Shown: positions 33,977 through 45,400 of the stretch, piece after piece
How the letters are laid out: every line of letters begins with the position of its first letter
Numbering within the stretch: the stretch's first letter is position 1
Assembly (NCBI GenBank): GCA_014898415.1
Contig: RCTD01000034.1
Span: 428,875-492,874, forward strand
DNA from: Stromatinia cepivora
Lineage: Eukaryota; Ascomycota; Leotiomycetes; Helotiales; Sclerotiniaceae
Reading direction: 5' to 3'
Length of the DNA stretch: 64,000 bases
Position numbers and translations under genes: made by a program
The notes under the pieces: generated by a model
What the model saw: the letters and a program-made list of their open reading frames with translations, nothing else
Told to the model about the DNA's origin: nothing
Database searches by the model: none

Positions 33977-35914
33977 TTATTCCACAAGTGATACCCGGCA
34001 CGGATATCCATCTGATGGATGAGTGCCCGCTAACTCTGTCTGATATGCTCTATCACCATGTATCGTGTTAGGTTTACTACGGGTAAAGAAACGGTTAATC
34101 TCTGTCCATAGACCCTGTTTTTGAGCTTGGATCCGGTCCCACTCATTATATGCCGGCTGCACTGCAAACCTTCTTGCCGTCATGACTAGTACAACTCGCA
34201 TCTCATCAAAAGTTAGATTCTGACCAATGCACGCTCGAGGACCAACATCGAAAGGACGATATGCACCGTTGGGAGGATATAAATTATGGCTGGGATCAAC
34301 CAACCAACGTTGTGGAAGAAAATCTTTTGCTAGCGGCCAAATACGGGGATTCTGGTGAATTGCTTGATGGTTAATGATGATGTTGAAGCCGTCTGTCTCG
34401 CAAAGGTTGCCGTTTAGAGTAGGAAGAGATACTCCAGAAAGACCCCGGCGCAAGTTCTAATGAAAATGTGAGAGTAAGTAGTGTTCTTTTGTAAAAGCTA
34501 GAAATCTAGGAGCAGGTAGATGCTTTAAAAGACAAAAATCGAACGTAGAGAAGTTATCTTGAGCATTTGCGACTTACAGCTGCGGGGGGATAGAGACGAA
34601 GAGTTTCTTTTATGATGGCGAGGGTGTATCGGCATTGATTCAGTAATTTTGGTTGCGATTTCAACAGAATTCCTGCTTTAGATATATCTGTTCCAAAGAT
34701 CTGGTTATGCTCTTCTCGTAGCTTTGACAATACATCGGGGTGTTTTGACAGCATATGGTATATAAAAACTATTGTGCTTGACGTCGTGTCATTTCCAGCG
34801 AAGAGAAACAAGCGAATTTGATGAGTGAGCATGAGTGAAAACCTGTCATCCAAATTTTCCATGGTTAAAATGTCTTTATTTGTCTTTTCTGCAACGAAAG
34901 CTTCCAATGCTAGAGAAATAATCGAGGTCTGCTTTCTTCCTCTTGGAAATGCTGATGTATACCGCTCTCGCCTTAGTTCTGCAAAGTGCAGCTCAAGCTC
35001 TTCAGAAATATATTTGTTCATGACGCGGCTATAGTAGCCTTGAACGAAAGGTCTTAGGGGGTTCCATAAGATCCTTGGGTCCCAAAATGAATGCCATCTC
35101 GTGATGGCGCCTAGAGCTTTTGGAAGTATGTGTTCTGAACGCTGGTAATTGATCTGAGTATCACTAGAGGCATTAAATTTAGCTTTCCCCATAACAAAAT
35201 TTCCGTGTCAGTGCAAGGTAGAATGAAACGAATTGAGTACTGACAGTGTGACTTTCATGATAATGTCGAATGTCAAGCGTGTTGCAAAATCGTCTAGAGA
35301 GAAGATACCTTGTCCCGCATTTTCCTGGAACTTTTCGCAGAGTATGTCAACTGTGTCGACTATGTAAGGAATATGTTCCATTAGGCTCGTTGCACTAAAC
35401 CCAGGATTAAAGAGGGATCGCCACGATTTCCAGTCCTCCCCATTCATCGATAAGAGACTGGGTCCTCCCACAATTGGTTTAGTCATTTCAAGACTCGTAT
35501 TGGGCTTTGGAAGATTATATTTCTGGGAGATCAGGACCGCAGCCTCGGGATTGAAAACGACGATGGAAGCAGGATAGGCAGGCCACATATCCAAAAGAAA
35601 CATCTCGGTATCCGCAAATTCAGTGCTTAGTTCTTGAATGGCAAGAGCCATATTTGTGAGCGGTGGTAGACGGCCTGTGTATTGAAAGAGGACGAATATA
35701 TGACCTGTGATCCAGCTCCATCCTCCTGGCATTGGCTATGGCATTGTTAGAAAATAATAGGAATATCAGTAAGTAAACGTTTGGAGAAACTCACGAATCC
35801 CTGTTTTCGCAATTTGTTGATTCGTGATCGATGCCGATACATGCTCCAAATTAAATATACGACACTGGTGACCGCCAACAGTCCGACGGTGAGTATGGGA
35901 TTCCTCGGCTTCAT
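33977..35914 (-). CDS. Cytochrome P450, classical monooxygenase type
   Basis: Four exons on the minus strand (35914-35795, 35735-35245, 35163-34578, 34456-33977) give 558 residues. The N-terminal anchor is PILTVGLLAVTSVVYLIW. Motifs: WKSWRSLFNPGFS (C helix), FDIIMKVTLDTQIN, I helix LFAGNDTTSS with AGNDTT at about 326-331, ExxR in KETLRLYPPAA (390-393), and heme loop FDVGPRACIGQ with Cys about 475. The second intron ends at CTCTAG (35164-35169), not at the nearer AAAG; only this choice restores the family sequence VTLDTQ. Complete oxygen-activation residues indicate an ordinary ER monooxygenase. It is divergent from the FAD oxidase at 36.8 kb and convergent with the MFS gene, whose stop is 217 bp away. 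Substrate unknown. Confidence 0.92.
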
Positions 35915-36791
35915 GTTAAAGAGATTGATAGTATATGGCTAAAAATCGAATCACACAATGAAGAAAATATGTAGAAGCTAAGCCAGTGTCTATGATAAAA
36001 AAAAATGTGAATTTAAAACTGCTTTGTATAGCTAGTGCAATTGAAATACGAAGCGGCGTTGTCCAGGTAAGCGAGAAATATCAGACGTATTAGTCCTTTC
36101 AATCATAGACCTATATACTCTTCTTTAATCTAATCTTAATGTTCAGATGCGGGCGAGGAAAACCCCGCATTGGAGTTTCGTGTTACCCCAACCAGATATG
36201 CACATTAGGGTTATCAATACTCGTATCGTTTATTGAAGTACGAGATAATCTCTGGTGACTTTTTTGCCTAGCTTCTCATCCCAGTCTCCAGGCCCGCCTG
36301 GTCAGATTACCACCCACCTACTGCGACCGTACCTTCACCCTTGTTGCTCGCAGGCGTACTTGTGCTAACCTAGGAGCGTGAGACGTTATTTCTTAATTCT
36401 TTCAATCCAGCTTCAGTGCTTAATTACCAGTTATTAATATCTATCATAACAGGCATCAAATGGGTTGCGCTTACGTATATGGGATGGAAATGTATTGGTT
36501 TTTCTGATTGTGTCATCATATACATACAGAAAATACAGATATGACAAAGTTACAGTTTAATAGTTTGGTGAAAAGGAAGTAGATATTGATAAAGTGAATT
36601 TTGCGACTTGTACTCCGATCCGGATTTTCAATAAAGTAAGCGTTCCACTCACCATCATTTCCAGAAAAGTACATTGATGAAGCCAGACGCCACTCCAGTT
36701 GATACAAGTACTTCATAATAAATCAGATACCCCCGATCTTGAGCGAGAAAGTACACTATTGATTTTTCACTTGATTGTCTGTATCGCAGAT
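35915..36791. promoter_or_regulatory. Divergent promoter region, P450 / FAD oxidase
   Basis: 877 bp between the two start codons. It contains the inverted repeat ATGCGGG (36147-36153) and CCCGCAT (36164-36170), so CGG and CCG triplets face each other 12 nt apart. Zn2Cys6 fungal regulators often bind such pairs. No other gene was recognised here. Confidence 0.45.
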
Positions 36792-38484
36792 ATGACAATG
36801 ATCCAGCTTCCGGTAGTCTATGCATTTTTCATCGTTTTGGCGTTGAAAATTTGTGCAGCTACTACCGACAACACAAATTTCTGTGTAAGTTTCTTTGCAT
36901 CTCTACCTAACTCAATCTCAATACTCTTCTCTTTTTACTAACATGAATAGTGTCTCGCGCTGTCATTAGCCATCGGCTGGAGCAAAGTATCGTACCCTAA
37001 CACAACAAATTACGTGGAATCTTCTGTATCATATTATGCACAGCAAGAAGGAGAACTATTTCCTCATTGCTTTGTCAAGCCTGCTTCAAGTGAGGATGTA
37101 TCAAAAGTTGTCCAAACCTTGGTATTATTAAATGCCATCAGTACCATTTGTCCGTTTGCAATTCGAAGTGGTGGACATCACACTGTTGTTGGGATCGCAA
37201 ATATCCACTCTGGTATCACGATTGATCTAAGAAATATAAACCAAACGACGATCAATACAGATAAAACCATAGCACATGTTGGTACTGGGGCTAGATGGGG
37301 CTCAGTGTATTCGACTTTGAATTTCGAAGGGTTAGCCGTCTCAGGTGGTCGTGTTGCTGACATCGGAGTCGGGGGCTTCATCACTGGGGGTAAAAAACCT
37401 CTCTATTTTTCATATTAATCTTTGAACTCTGAACGCTGATCGTGATAGGTGGGCTATCATACTTTGGGCCGGCATACGGTTTCGGCTGCGATACCGTAGT
37501 GAACTATGAGATAGTTCTCGCTGATGGCAAGATCGCTAATGCTAACAACCAAGAAAATACCGACCTTTTTACTGCGCTCAAAGGTGGTTCAAACAACTTT
37601 GGAATAGTAACTCGCGTCGATTTAAAACCCTTCGAGTTGACGGATTATTTCGGCGGCCAAATATTTTATCTCGGCACTGAGACACCAAAGTTACTCGATG
37701 CTTTTGCGGAATACTCTTCCAGTCCTGACCTTGATACTAGAAGCTTTGTCTTACTCACAACTTTATATGCCCCGAATGCAGGCTACATAGCTACCTCCGA
37801 CTTTAGCTATACAGAGGCAATTGAGAAGCCACCCGTCTTTGACAATTTTCTCAACATCCCTAACATATCAGCAAACTTGCGGATTTCAAACCTTACTGAT
37901 TTTTCCGTGAGTCTGGGATCTTCTACCCCTAATAGCCTCCGGTGAGTCTTCTAATTTTAGATAAGCTCAAAACAGGATCCAGTTCTGACTTCTTTTTTTA
38001 ATCTAGTCAAACGTCTATAGCAGTAACAATCAAGCCTTCCAAGTCTCTGCTACAACAGATTTACCTTCTTTGGAACGAAACAGTTCCACAGGTATCCTCC
38101 GCTGCAAACTTAGTTTATTCTCTCACACTACAACCTTTACCTGCAAGCATGTTGAATATCGGCGATCTAAATGGTGGCAATATTCTCGGGCTGAATGGTT
38201 CAGACGGTCCCCTGGTAGTATTGACTCTCACTGCTCAATACACCTCAGCAGAGTCCGACTCGATCATTGAAAGCACGACTAGACAACTTACCACGGCAAT
38301 TAAAACTCTAGCTTCGGGAACGGGTGATTTAAATCCCTGGGTGTACCTGAATTACGCGGATAGAACACAGGACGTCATCTCGTCATATGGTTCGGCAAAT
38401 GTGAAGAAAATGAGGGCTGTAAGTGCTAGGGTAGACCCATGGGGATTCTTTCAAAAGGTTCAGCCTGGTGGATTTAAGCTGTAG
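36792..38484 (+). CDS. Secreted FAD-linked oxidase (berberine-bridge/PCMH family)
   Basis: Exons 36792-36884, 36951-37389, 37449-37941 and 38007-38484 give 500 residues. A signal peptide (MTMIQLPVVYAFFIVLAL) is followed by the mature protein with CC at the first exon junction. The PCMH flavin-binding domain shows FAIRSGGHH (about 100-108), whose His is the usual site of covalent 8-alpha FAD linkage. Further blocks are GITIDLRNIN, VGTGARWGSVYS, ISGG-type SGGRVADIGVGGFITGGGLSYF in two pieces, and LFTALKGGSNNFGIVTRV. The C-terminus holds NYAD and DPWGFFQKVQPGGFKL, as in fungal relatives. The family oxidises alcohols, sugars or pathway intermediates with O2. It could close rings or oxidise an alcohol in the same pathway as the P450s. 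Sequence is intact and clean. Confidence 0.92.
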
Positions 38485-41400
38485 ATTTGAAGAATCGAAT
38501 GAAATTGTCCTCATGTCATTGCAGTCTGTTTCGCTTTTACTTCAAGTCAAACATAGGTTGCTCTACATGCTGGTCACGCATTCATGCTCGTCATTTTAGC
38601 AACAAGTCCATTTCCCTGCATTTGTCACTTCTGATACCTATGAGTGCAATTGACTACATCTCTTCGAGTGCATCACTAGAACCATCTAGATCTTAAACCC
38701 CGCGAGAAGTTACAAGTTTGGTAATTCCACCCGGTAAGAGTCCCTCACAGCTGCTCAGCTGTTTCCAGATATCTATCAGATGTTCCAGCTGAGTTGTCTA
38801 ACATAACCGTGGAATCACCCGAAGTCATATACTAAGGATGAGCGTTTCTTGGGGATTTCAATCTTTTAAAGAACTTTTCAATTTTAATTAACAGGTTTCT
38901 CATCTGCGAGCACTATGACAACCCTATTGAATCATCCTGGCAACCCAGACATCCCAGACACGACCCCGCCAACCACCAGGACGAGGCCCGCCCCACACAG
39001 CCCGGCAACAAAGCAAGCGCCACCGGGAAAGCTGCCAGACTTAGTACAGTAGCATTATCACCGACGGTCCCACCAATGACTATATCAGAAGTGTGGAGTA
39101 GAACCACTGGAAATTCATCCGGTTCTCCCAAAACCTCCAGCAATTCAGCTCCAAGACTGATCGATTGCCACACACTTTGCGAAACCGGTCATTTGAAAGA
39201 GGTGTGTTCGGCATCAGAACACCGATGACTTCATTATTGCTGTAAGTGTCAAACCACTTTTCGCATTCGTTTTTATGACATCAACCGAATCTTTATTCGA
39301 GGTTATTGAGATAGCAAAAGTCGATTTTATAAATTCTTTCAGTAAGACTTTTAAAAATAAACAGCAACAGATTTGTTTAGGGGCTCAAAATTGAGTAAGA
39401 ACGACCAATCACTCTCTGCATTAGGAGGAAAATAGGATAGGTTTCACGCTGATGAATGATAGAAAGGTTCATAGATGTAGCACCGATGCTACATCCATTG
39501 TCATTTCGATATCAATACTAGCTGTGATAGAGGGATTCATGTCGTGTCGTCGATAGGGCCCCCATTAATTCCAATCCAAAGCTAAATCCTCGCCGAAATT
39601 TTTATCGTGTGAAGTCGGAACCACAAAATCTGCAATGTGTAAAGGTTATTGTATTCTTACTATGTGATGCTAGAGAAGCAATAATGAGCATAAAGCAAAC
39701 TTATGAACGGTCACATCCATGTAATTACCCAGCGTACTCAAAACGCCCCTCTTTTTTCCCCTTCGCTAAAGAAGAGTAAAGATAACTCCAACTTGAAGGA
39801 TGAAGCAAGTTGGGAGAGATGAACAAAATTTAAGGAGGATAGATAGAAAGATTTAAAAAGTTTGGGAGTTGAAATAGGTTAAAAAGGAAAAGATTAAAAA
39901 TGGCCTTTGTTCAGTTAAATCTAATAGTATATCTCGAAAACCATCCCAGAAATTATCGATTCTTCTTTCATTTCAAATAGGAGGATATTGATTTTCTTGA
40001 AGAATTTGATAAATTAGGAGAAATAGACAAGTTTGACTTATATCAAAGCGAACAATATATTTCTAGATCGACTTTTCTTATTGACGATACCTAGTACTTA
40101 ACTCTCAAACTAATAAGTTTTTTTTTAAGAAATCTGAATTCGATATTTAGCTAAGGAATGGGAGTACATATAATTCAAGCATAATATTTCTTACCCAGTA
40201 AAAGAAAAGACTTCTTTGAGAATAAAAAGGGGAAAAGAAATCGCCAATTGTGTTGCTAAATGAATGTTGATTTTTAAAATGATAAATAGCAAGTCCTTTA
40301 CAAACCATCACATATTTGGTGCAAACTTGCTTGGGGGTTCAATATTGATATATATATAAATATGTATACTATTACATGCAAATACATACAAATTACTCAG
40401 TCCACTGCTCCAAAATAAACCATCACCGATTCAACATTCACTTCACTCCACATCCACCATTTCTCAAAGGCAACCAAACAGTCAGTAACCACACAAAAGC
40501 TAGTCCCAAGCAAGATCAAAATATTCAACACACTCTAGGATAAAGGCTTAAGGAGCCATGAATCCAAACCAGACGAACTGAGTTTGCAACAAACAAAGTC
40601 TTCGGATGTTAAGCAGCGTTCCCGTCTAAGGGGATGGTGAATACCCAGCGCGTTACCACGGGCCATCTCGACTTTGTTTGTTGTGGAATGAGGGGTGTTG
40701 TGAAATCAGGTGTATTGTTTTTGTATTTATGTGGATGGCGGTGAAGAGGTTGTTGATGATGTTGGGATTTGAACGGAATGTAAGCCGCGGATTCAGTTTT
40801 TTGCGACCTTAATGTTCGCATTGTGGTTTTTTTAACATGCTAGCTCTTCACTGATTGAGTTGTAAGTGTTTTTTTTAATCCGATAATATCTAGGTTGGAT
40901 AGAAATTTGAACCATTAGGGACACTCTCATACCCACTGATGAATTCAATGAATTTTCTTAAAATGCGCCTTGTGTCAGGAATCCCAGAGAGGCTGTCAAT
41001 ATCAACCAACCACAGTTATACGTCTTCATGTTCAGAAAATGCCAGCTGAAAGAGGTAAGGTAGCACGACCATCTTTTCCGAAGCTTTCCAGGTAAATACT
41101 TGGTCATGGTGTTCTGAATCCATCCGCGGGTAGGCTTCCTCAATCGGTACAAGGAAGTAGTTCTAGCATTCGTAGAAAACGCATAAGTTCACGATACTCG
41201 AGAGCCGCAACATTTCGACAAAACAAAAGAATTTATTCCCTATCAGAGATCATTACGATGTTCTGCGATTCATTAGTCAACACTAGGAAGACTTCAAACT
41301 TATTGGCAGGCAACGATTATGCGTGGCTATAGACATATGTAATGAAGAGCGACTTCAATCTGACCTTTTGTGGACTTTTACATCAAGTAGTTTGAATGTT

Positions 41401-43212
41401 ATAAACGCTTCATCCCAAGGAACATTGAACTGACATTGCGCATAGCAGAAAGGAGAAGAAAAGCGTAACTAACTGACAGTCTTCAAATGAAGCTTGTCAA
41501 AATGTCTTGAACACTGAACAAAGAACACCCCTAACGCATCTGTGAGTAGTGGGTTGATTTCTCTAGAGCCTTGGCTTAATTTCGCCGAAGCATGAAATTT
41601 TCCGCTCTCACGACTCACGAGTCACCATTTGTAATCCCTACAGGTGATCCCATGAAGCGAGAACTCCACATCAAAGTTTCAAACGGAGGAAAAGAGCCTT
41701 GTCATATCCATAGCCCTATGCGAGTGGTATGTACACTGGTATTCATCTCGTCATGTAACTTACATAGTGGAGCATATCATGACATCAAATCATGCCATCC
41801 ATAATAATGACATGAATCCGATCCAATGATCTACCACGAAACAGACGGTGGAGAATTGCTAATAACTATAAATGCGGAAATATGTATTACTTTGATATAG
41901 AGATATCTCCATACATGGCATCCCATCTCGATAATTATATCATGCTCGGTAATAAGACCAAAATACTTTCGTTCCCATGACCATGGATTCACGGTGGAGT
42001 CAATGCAATGGAAGGGAACTTTACTTGGCATGTTTGCGTTGGGTGTGAATGTGAATATGCATGCAGGGTGACGGAACTTCGAGTGACAGTGAAATTTTAG
42101 AAGCTAAACTTATCAGAGAGCGTAAGACTTTAGAAAATACGACAAGTTCGAACATAAATGCCTAGTAGACTGCCTTACTCTATACATTCTCAAGGATTAC
42201 CAAATCTGGTGGAACGAACCGGAGATTGGGGAAGATATGAATTTGCCAGCTAGTGTGCTAGATGCCATTGCGAACGACTCATGAATGACTGTAAAATCGG
42301 AATATTGGATGGATGATGCATTGACGCATTGAATCTTAAGAAAGTATATTTATTAGCAGGAAAACAATTCTCCGGTGGGTGATTAGAAATCTGGCTGATT
42401 GTTGGGAATATCATCGGAACCAGCGGGGCAAGTTATCAATACAGAGTATTTTGTTATCGATATCGTATACTGACTATGTGATAGATCGCGCAATATTTAG
42501 AAAGTAATGTTGGTATTGAATTTGAGGAATGGAAGTATGGAGAGTATACTCTATGACATAGACATAGGGTTAAGAATAGGTAGAGTAGATCTACCTAATC
42601 AGCCCACTCCCTCATTCTCTCATGTGAAAATAATCTTCGCACCAAGAGCCCACCTAAGAATAGCTTCGGCGCGTAAATGGGTAGATGCGGATGTGCTAAT
42701 CGATATCAAGAAGCGGGATGGTCTTAGATCTCTTGCAGATTTTGACTTTTGAGTTTTGAGCTTAAGTTTATTATTCCAAGGTCCGATGACCGGAAGCGCT
42801 GAGTCCGATTTTGATTTTCGATAAAGAATTAGTGCATCACGAAGATATTTCCGTGAATGTAAAAGATATTTTTGGTACTTGGGGGGATTATATGTAAATG
42901 TAAATGTATATGGGTAGCGACTACTAGGTGCATTCACAAATGTTGTTGGAGGGATTAAGTGGAAGGTCACTGGACAAGAAACCGCTGGCCTATTCTGCGA
43001 CGGTGACTTGTCCTTTATTTTCATGTACATTTCCAGAATGAATATTTCTTGATTGGTTATGTTTCTCAATTAAGCGGTGAACTGCAAAATAGGAGGAGGC
43101 GAATATGCAATGGTTAAGTGCTTGCAGCTTGCATATGCAAGGGAGGTCTTTTTTCTATGCCAGTACCTTTTTGTACGCTGGATATGGAAAATATATTGCA
43201 GAACGGATTATG
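38485..43212. other. Gene-poor stretch
   Basis: 4.7 kb with no gene that can be supported. Short frames (38487-38696, 40609-40821 -, 40958-41152 -, 41592-41804, 42507-42752, 42620-43069 -) have no recognised domain, and some start with TTG rather than ATG. A GC-richer patch at about 38890-39225 is described in the findings. Composition is otherwise moderately AT-rich without RIP extremes. Confidence 0.5.
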
Positions 43213-43214
43213 TA

Positions 43215-43256
43215 ACCGATTTCCCTACATCGTACACGACCCCACATCTTGCACGC
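43215..43256 (+). repeat. Left terminal inverted repeat of pogo-like element
   Basis: 42 bp, matched by 45357-45398 in inverted orientation with three transitions. It keeps CA and CG dinucleotides that are absent from the interior. Confidence 0.9.
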
Positions 43257-45356
43257 ACTTTTAATTTTATAAAATATTAATCACCATAAACGGATATAAC
43301 GACGATATACTTTTAGAGGTCTATATAAAGTTTATATTAATTCAAATTAAAAAGGAAGAATACCTTAAATATACTCAAATAGCAAATTTCTTCAAAATCA
43401 ATTGTTTAATGCTTTTTTAGTATTATAAAAGCAAAACCACTTTCTGTAATATTGTATATACTGAAATTTATTAATCTCTTTCAAAAGAGCAAAAAAAAAC
43501 TTTAATTGATCAAATTAACAAATTGATATAAAGATCTATATTCTTTATAAATTATATAATCAAAAACTTTGTGGAAGAAATTATAAATTACTTTCTAGGA
43601 AAAAACTGAATAACAAATTTCATGAAAAGATATAAAATATATCTTCAAAATTAATATTTTCGATATATTGATAATTTGTATATAAAAGTTAATAATATTG
43701 CTGTATTTGAGTATTTTTATAATTTGATTTGAATTATTTTGTATTATTATTGAATTTTATTATTTAAAAAAGTTATATTAATATTCCTTTTTTTTTATTT
43801 AATTGATAAAAATAATTACAAAATATAATATATCATTCAAGAATATATACAATTAGGATAAAAAGGGTTTTATAATTGATTTAAAAAGGATTATAAAAAG
43901 AATAATAAATATTAATATATATGATTATAATAAAGCTATAAAAGTTAAATAGAATGGATTAAGAAAGTTTATTATCCTTTTAGTATATATATATATCAAT
44001 AATATAACTATTCTATTTATTTTAATTTATAAAAGAGAATCTGGAGATCTATAGGATATATAAATTAATGAAATAGAAATAAAGGATTAAATTTATTTCG
44101 GAACTTCAAATAATGAATAGTTATTAAATATATTTAATCTTATCTAATTTAATAAAATCTTTCAATATTATATTTATTCAAAAATAGAGAAAGAATATTA
44201 TCTATTAATTATAAATAATCATTCTAATTATATGAATATAGAATTTATATCGAAATACAATGAATTGAAAATTATTTTATTGATTCTCCTCTTCCACTTT
44301 ATATATCGATTCCAATCTTTTGATATAAACTATTTCCTTTCCCTTTCAACAAATTATAATATAGAATTCAATAATCTAATATACAAAAGTAAAAATATTA
44401 TTGAAATATCAAAATATAACTTTTGGATAATATTTAAAATTACTTAAACTTAATTTACTACTACTCATAATATCCTGAAATCTTTCGAAAAAGCTGGTAT
44501 TTATCCTATAAATAAGAATATTATTATTTACAATATCAAATCAAAGTAAACCTTTATATTATTTATATTGATATAATTTATAAGGAATAAAATAAAGATA
44601 TTATATATAATTAAAACTTTTCGTTATCTCAAATTAAAGTTTCGCTTTAAATAGAATCCTAATATTATTTAAAAGCTTTTTAAGATTACATTTATATATA
44701 TAATTAATACTAATATTCAATTGTATAAAATAAAAGATTTAAAAGAAGTTTTGAAGATTGAAAGAAAAAAAAGAATCTGTTTTAAATATTTAAATCTAAT
44801 AAGGAAAAAGAATGGAGGTATTTTTTTATATTCCTTTTTACAAATCGAAAAAACTAGAATTTATCAATCGATAAAAGTATTAATTGTTAAATAGAAGAAG
44901 AAAATTAAGAAGCAAAAGAAAACCGAAAAGAAAATTGAAAAGAAATGAAAGAATAAAACGATTAAAAAAAGAATAGTATAAAAGGAAATCAATCATTAAA
45001 TTGTATATAATATTAAAAAAGGGATGAAAAGAATTCGGAAATCATTAATATTTTTTATTAAAAGAATATAAATAATTCAAAAACGTTTTCTTATTATAAA
45101 TCTAGTATTCCAAGAAATTATAAAGGATTATAACATTGTAGAAATTGATAAATTAGTAATAAAAGAAGGAAAAGGGGTATTATATTCAAAAATCGAACGA
45201 TATATCAAGATTTCATCGAAATTGAAAATATAAAGGTTTTTTAATTCTAAAGGATAATATTATATCTTTTTATTGTTCAAAAAGAATTATAGTTTTATAT
45301 TTTATAATTTATAATTAATATCGAATTTTGAAGTGATCGTAATAGGAATATAAGGG

Positions 45357-45398
45357 GCGTGCAAGATATGGGGTCGTGCATGATGTAGGGAAATCGGT
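45357..45398 (-). repeat. Right terminal inverted repeat of pogo-like element
   Basis: Inverted copy of 43215-43256, followed directly by the TA duplication. Confidence 0.9.
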
Positions 45399-45400
45399 TA

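Larger units (their letters stand above)
43215..45398 (+). mobile_element. RIP-degraded pogo/Fot1-like (Tc1/mariner superfamily) transposon
   Basis: 2184 bp with 42 bp terminal inverted repeats (ACCGATTTCCCTACATC..) that differ at three positions, all transitions. It is flanked by TA on both sides (43213-43214, 45399-45400), the target of this superfamily. On the + strand the transposase can be followed through many stops. An N-terminal helix-turn-helix region lies near 43.35-43.6 kb (EEYLKYTQIANFF). The DDE region between about 43.85 and 44.45 kb ends in the frame 44232-44447 (SLSTNYNIEFNNLIYKSKN). SFEKAGIYPINKN lies near 44481. The order and these blocks are those of pogo/Fot1 transposases. 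It is inactive. Confidence 0.85.

Noticed and set aside
35164..35244. Apparent broken splice site in the second P450
   Set aside because: The nearest AG (AAAG) gives a frameshift, but the CTCTAG 15-20 nt further on restores the family sequence VTLDTQIN in frame.
40610..40670. Sequence faintly like a 5S rRNA internal region (GTTAAGCAGCG, GGGGATGGTGAATACCC)
   Set aside because: The rest does not follow the 5S secondary structure or fungal 5S sequence; no RNA gene is claimed.
42620..43069. 149-residue minus-strand frame
   Set aside because: It starts with TTG, has no recognisable domain, and its composition does not look coding.
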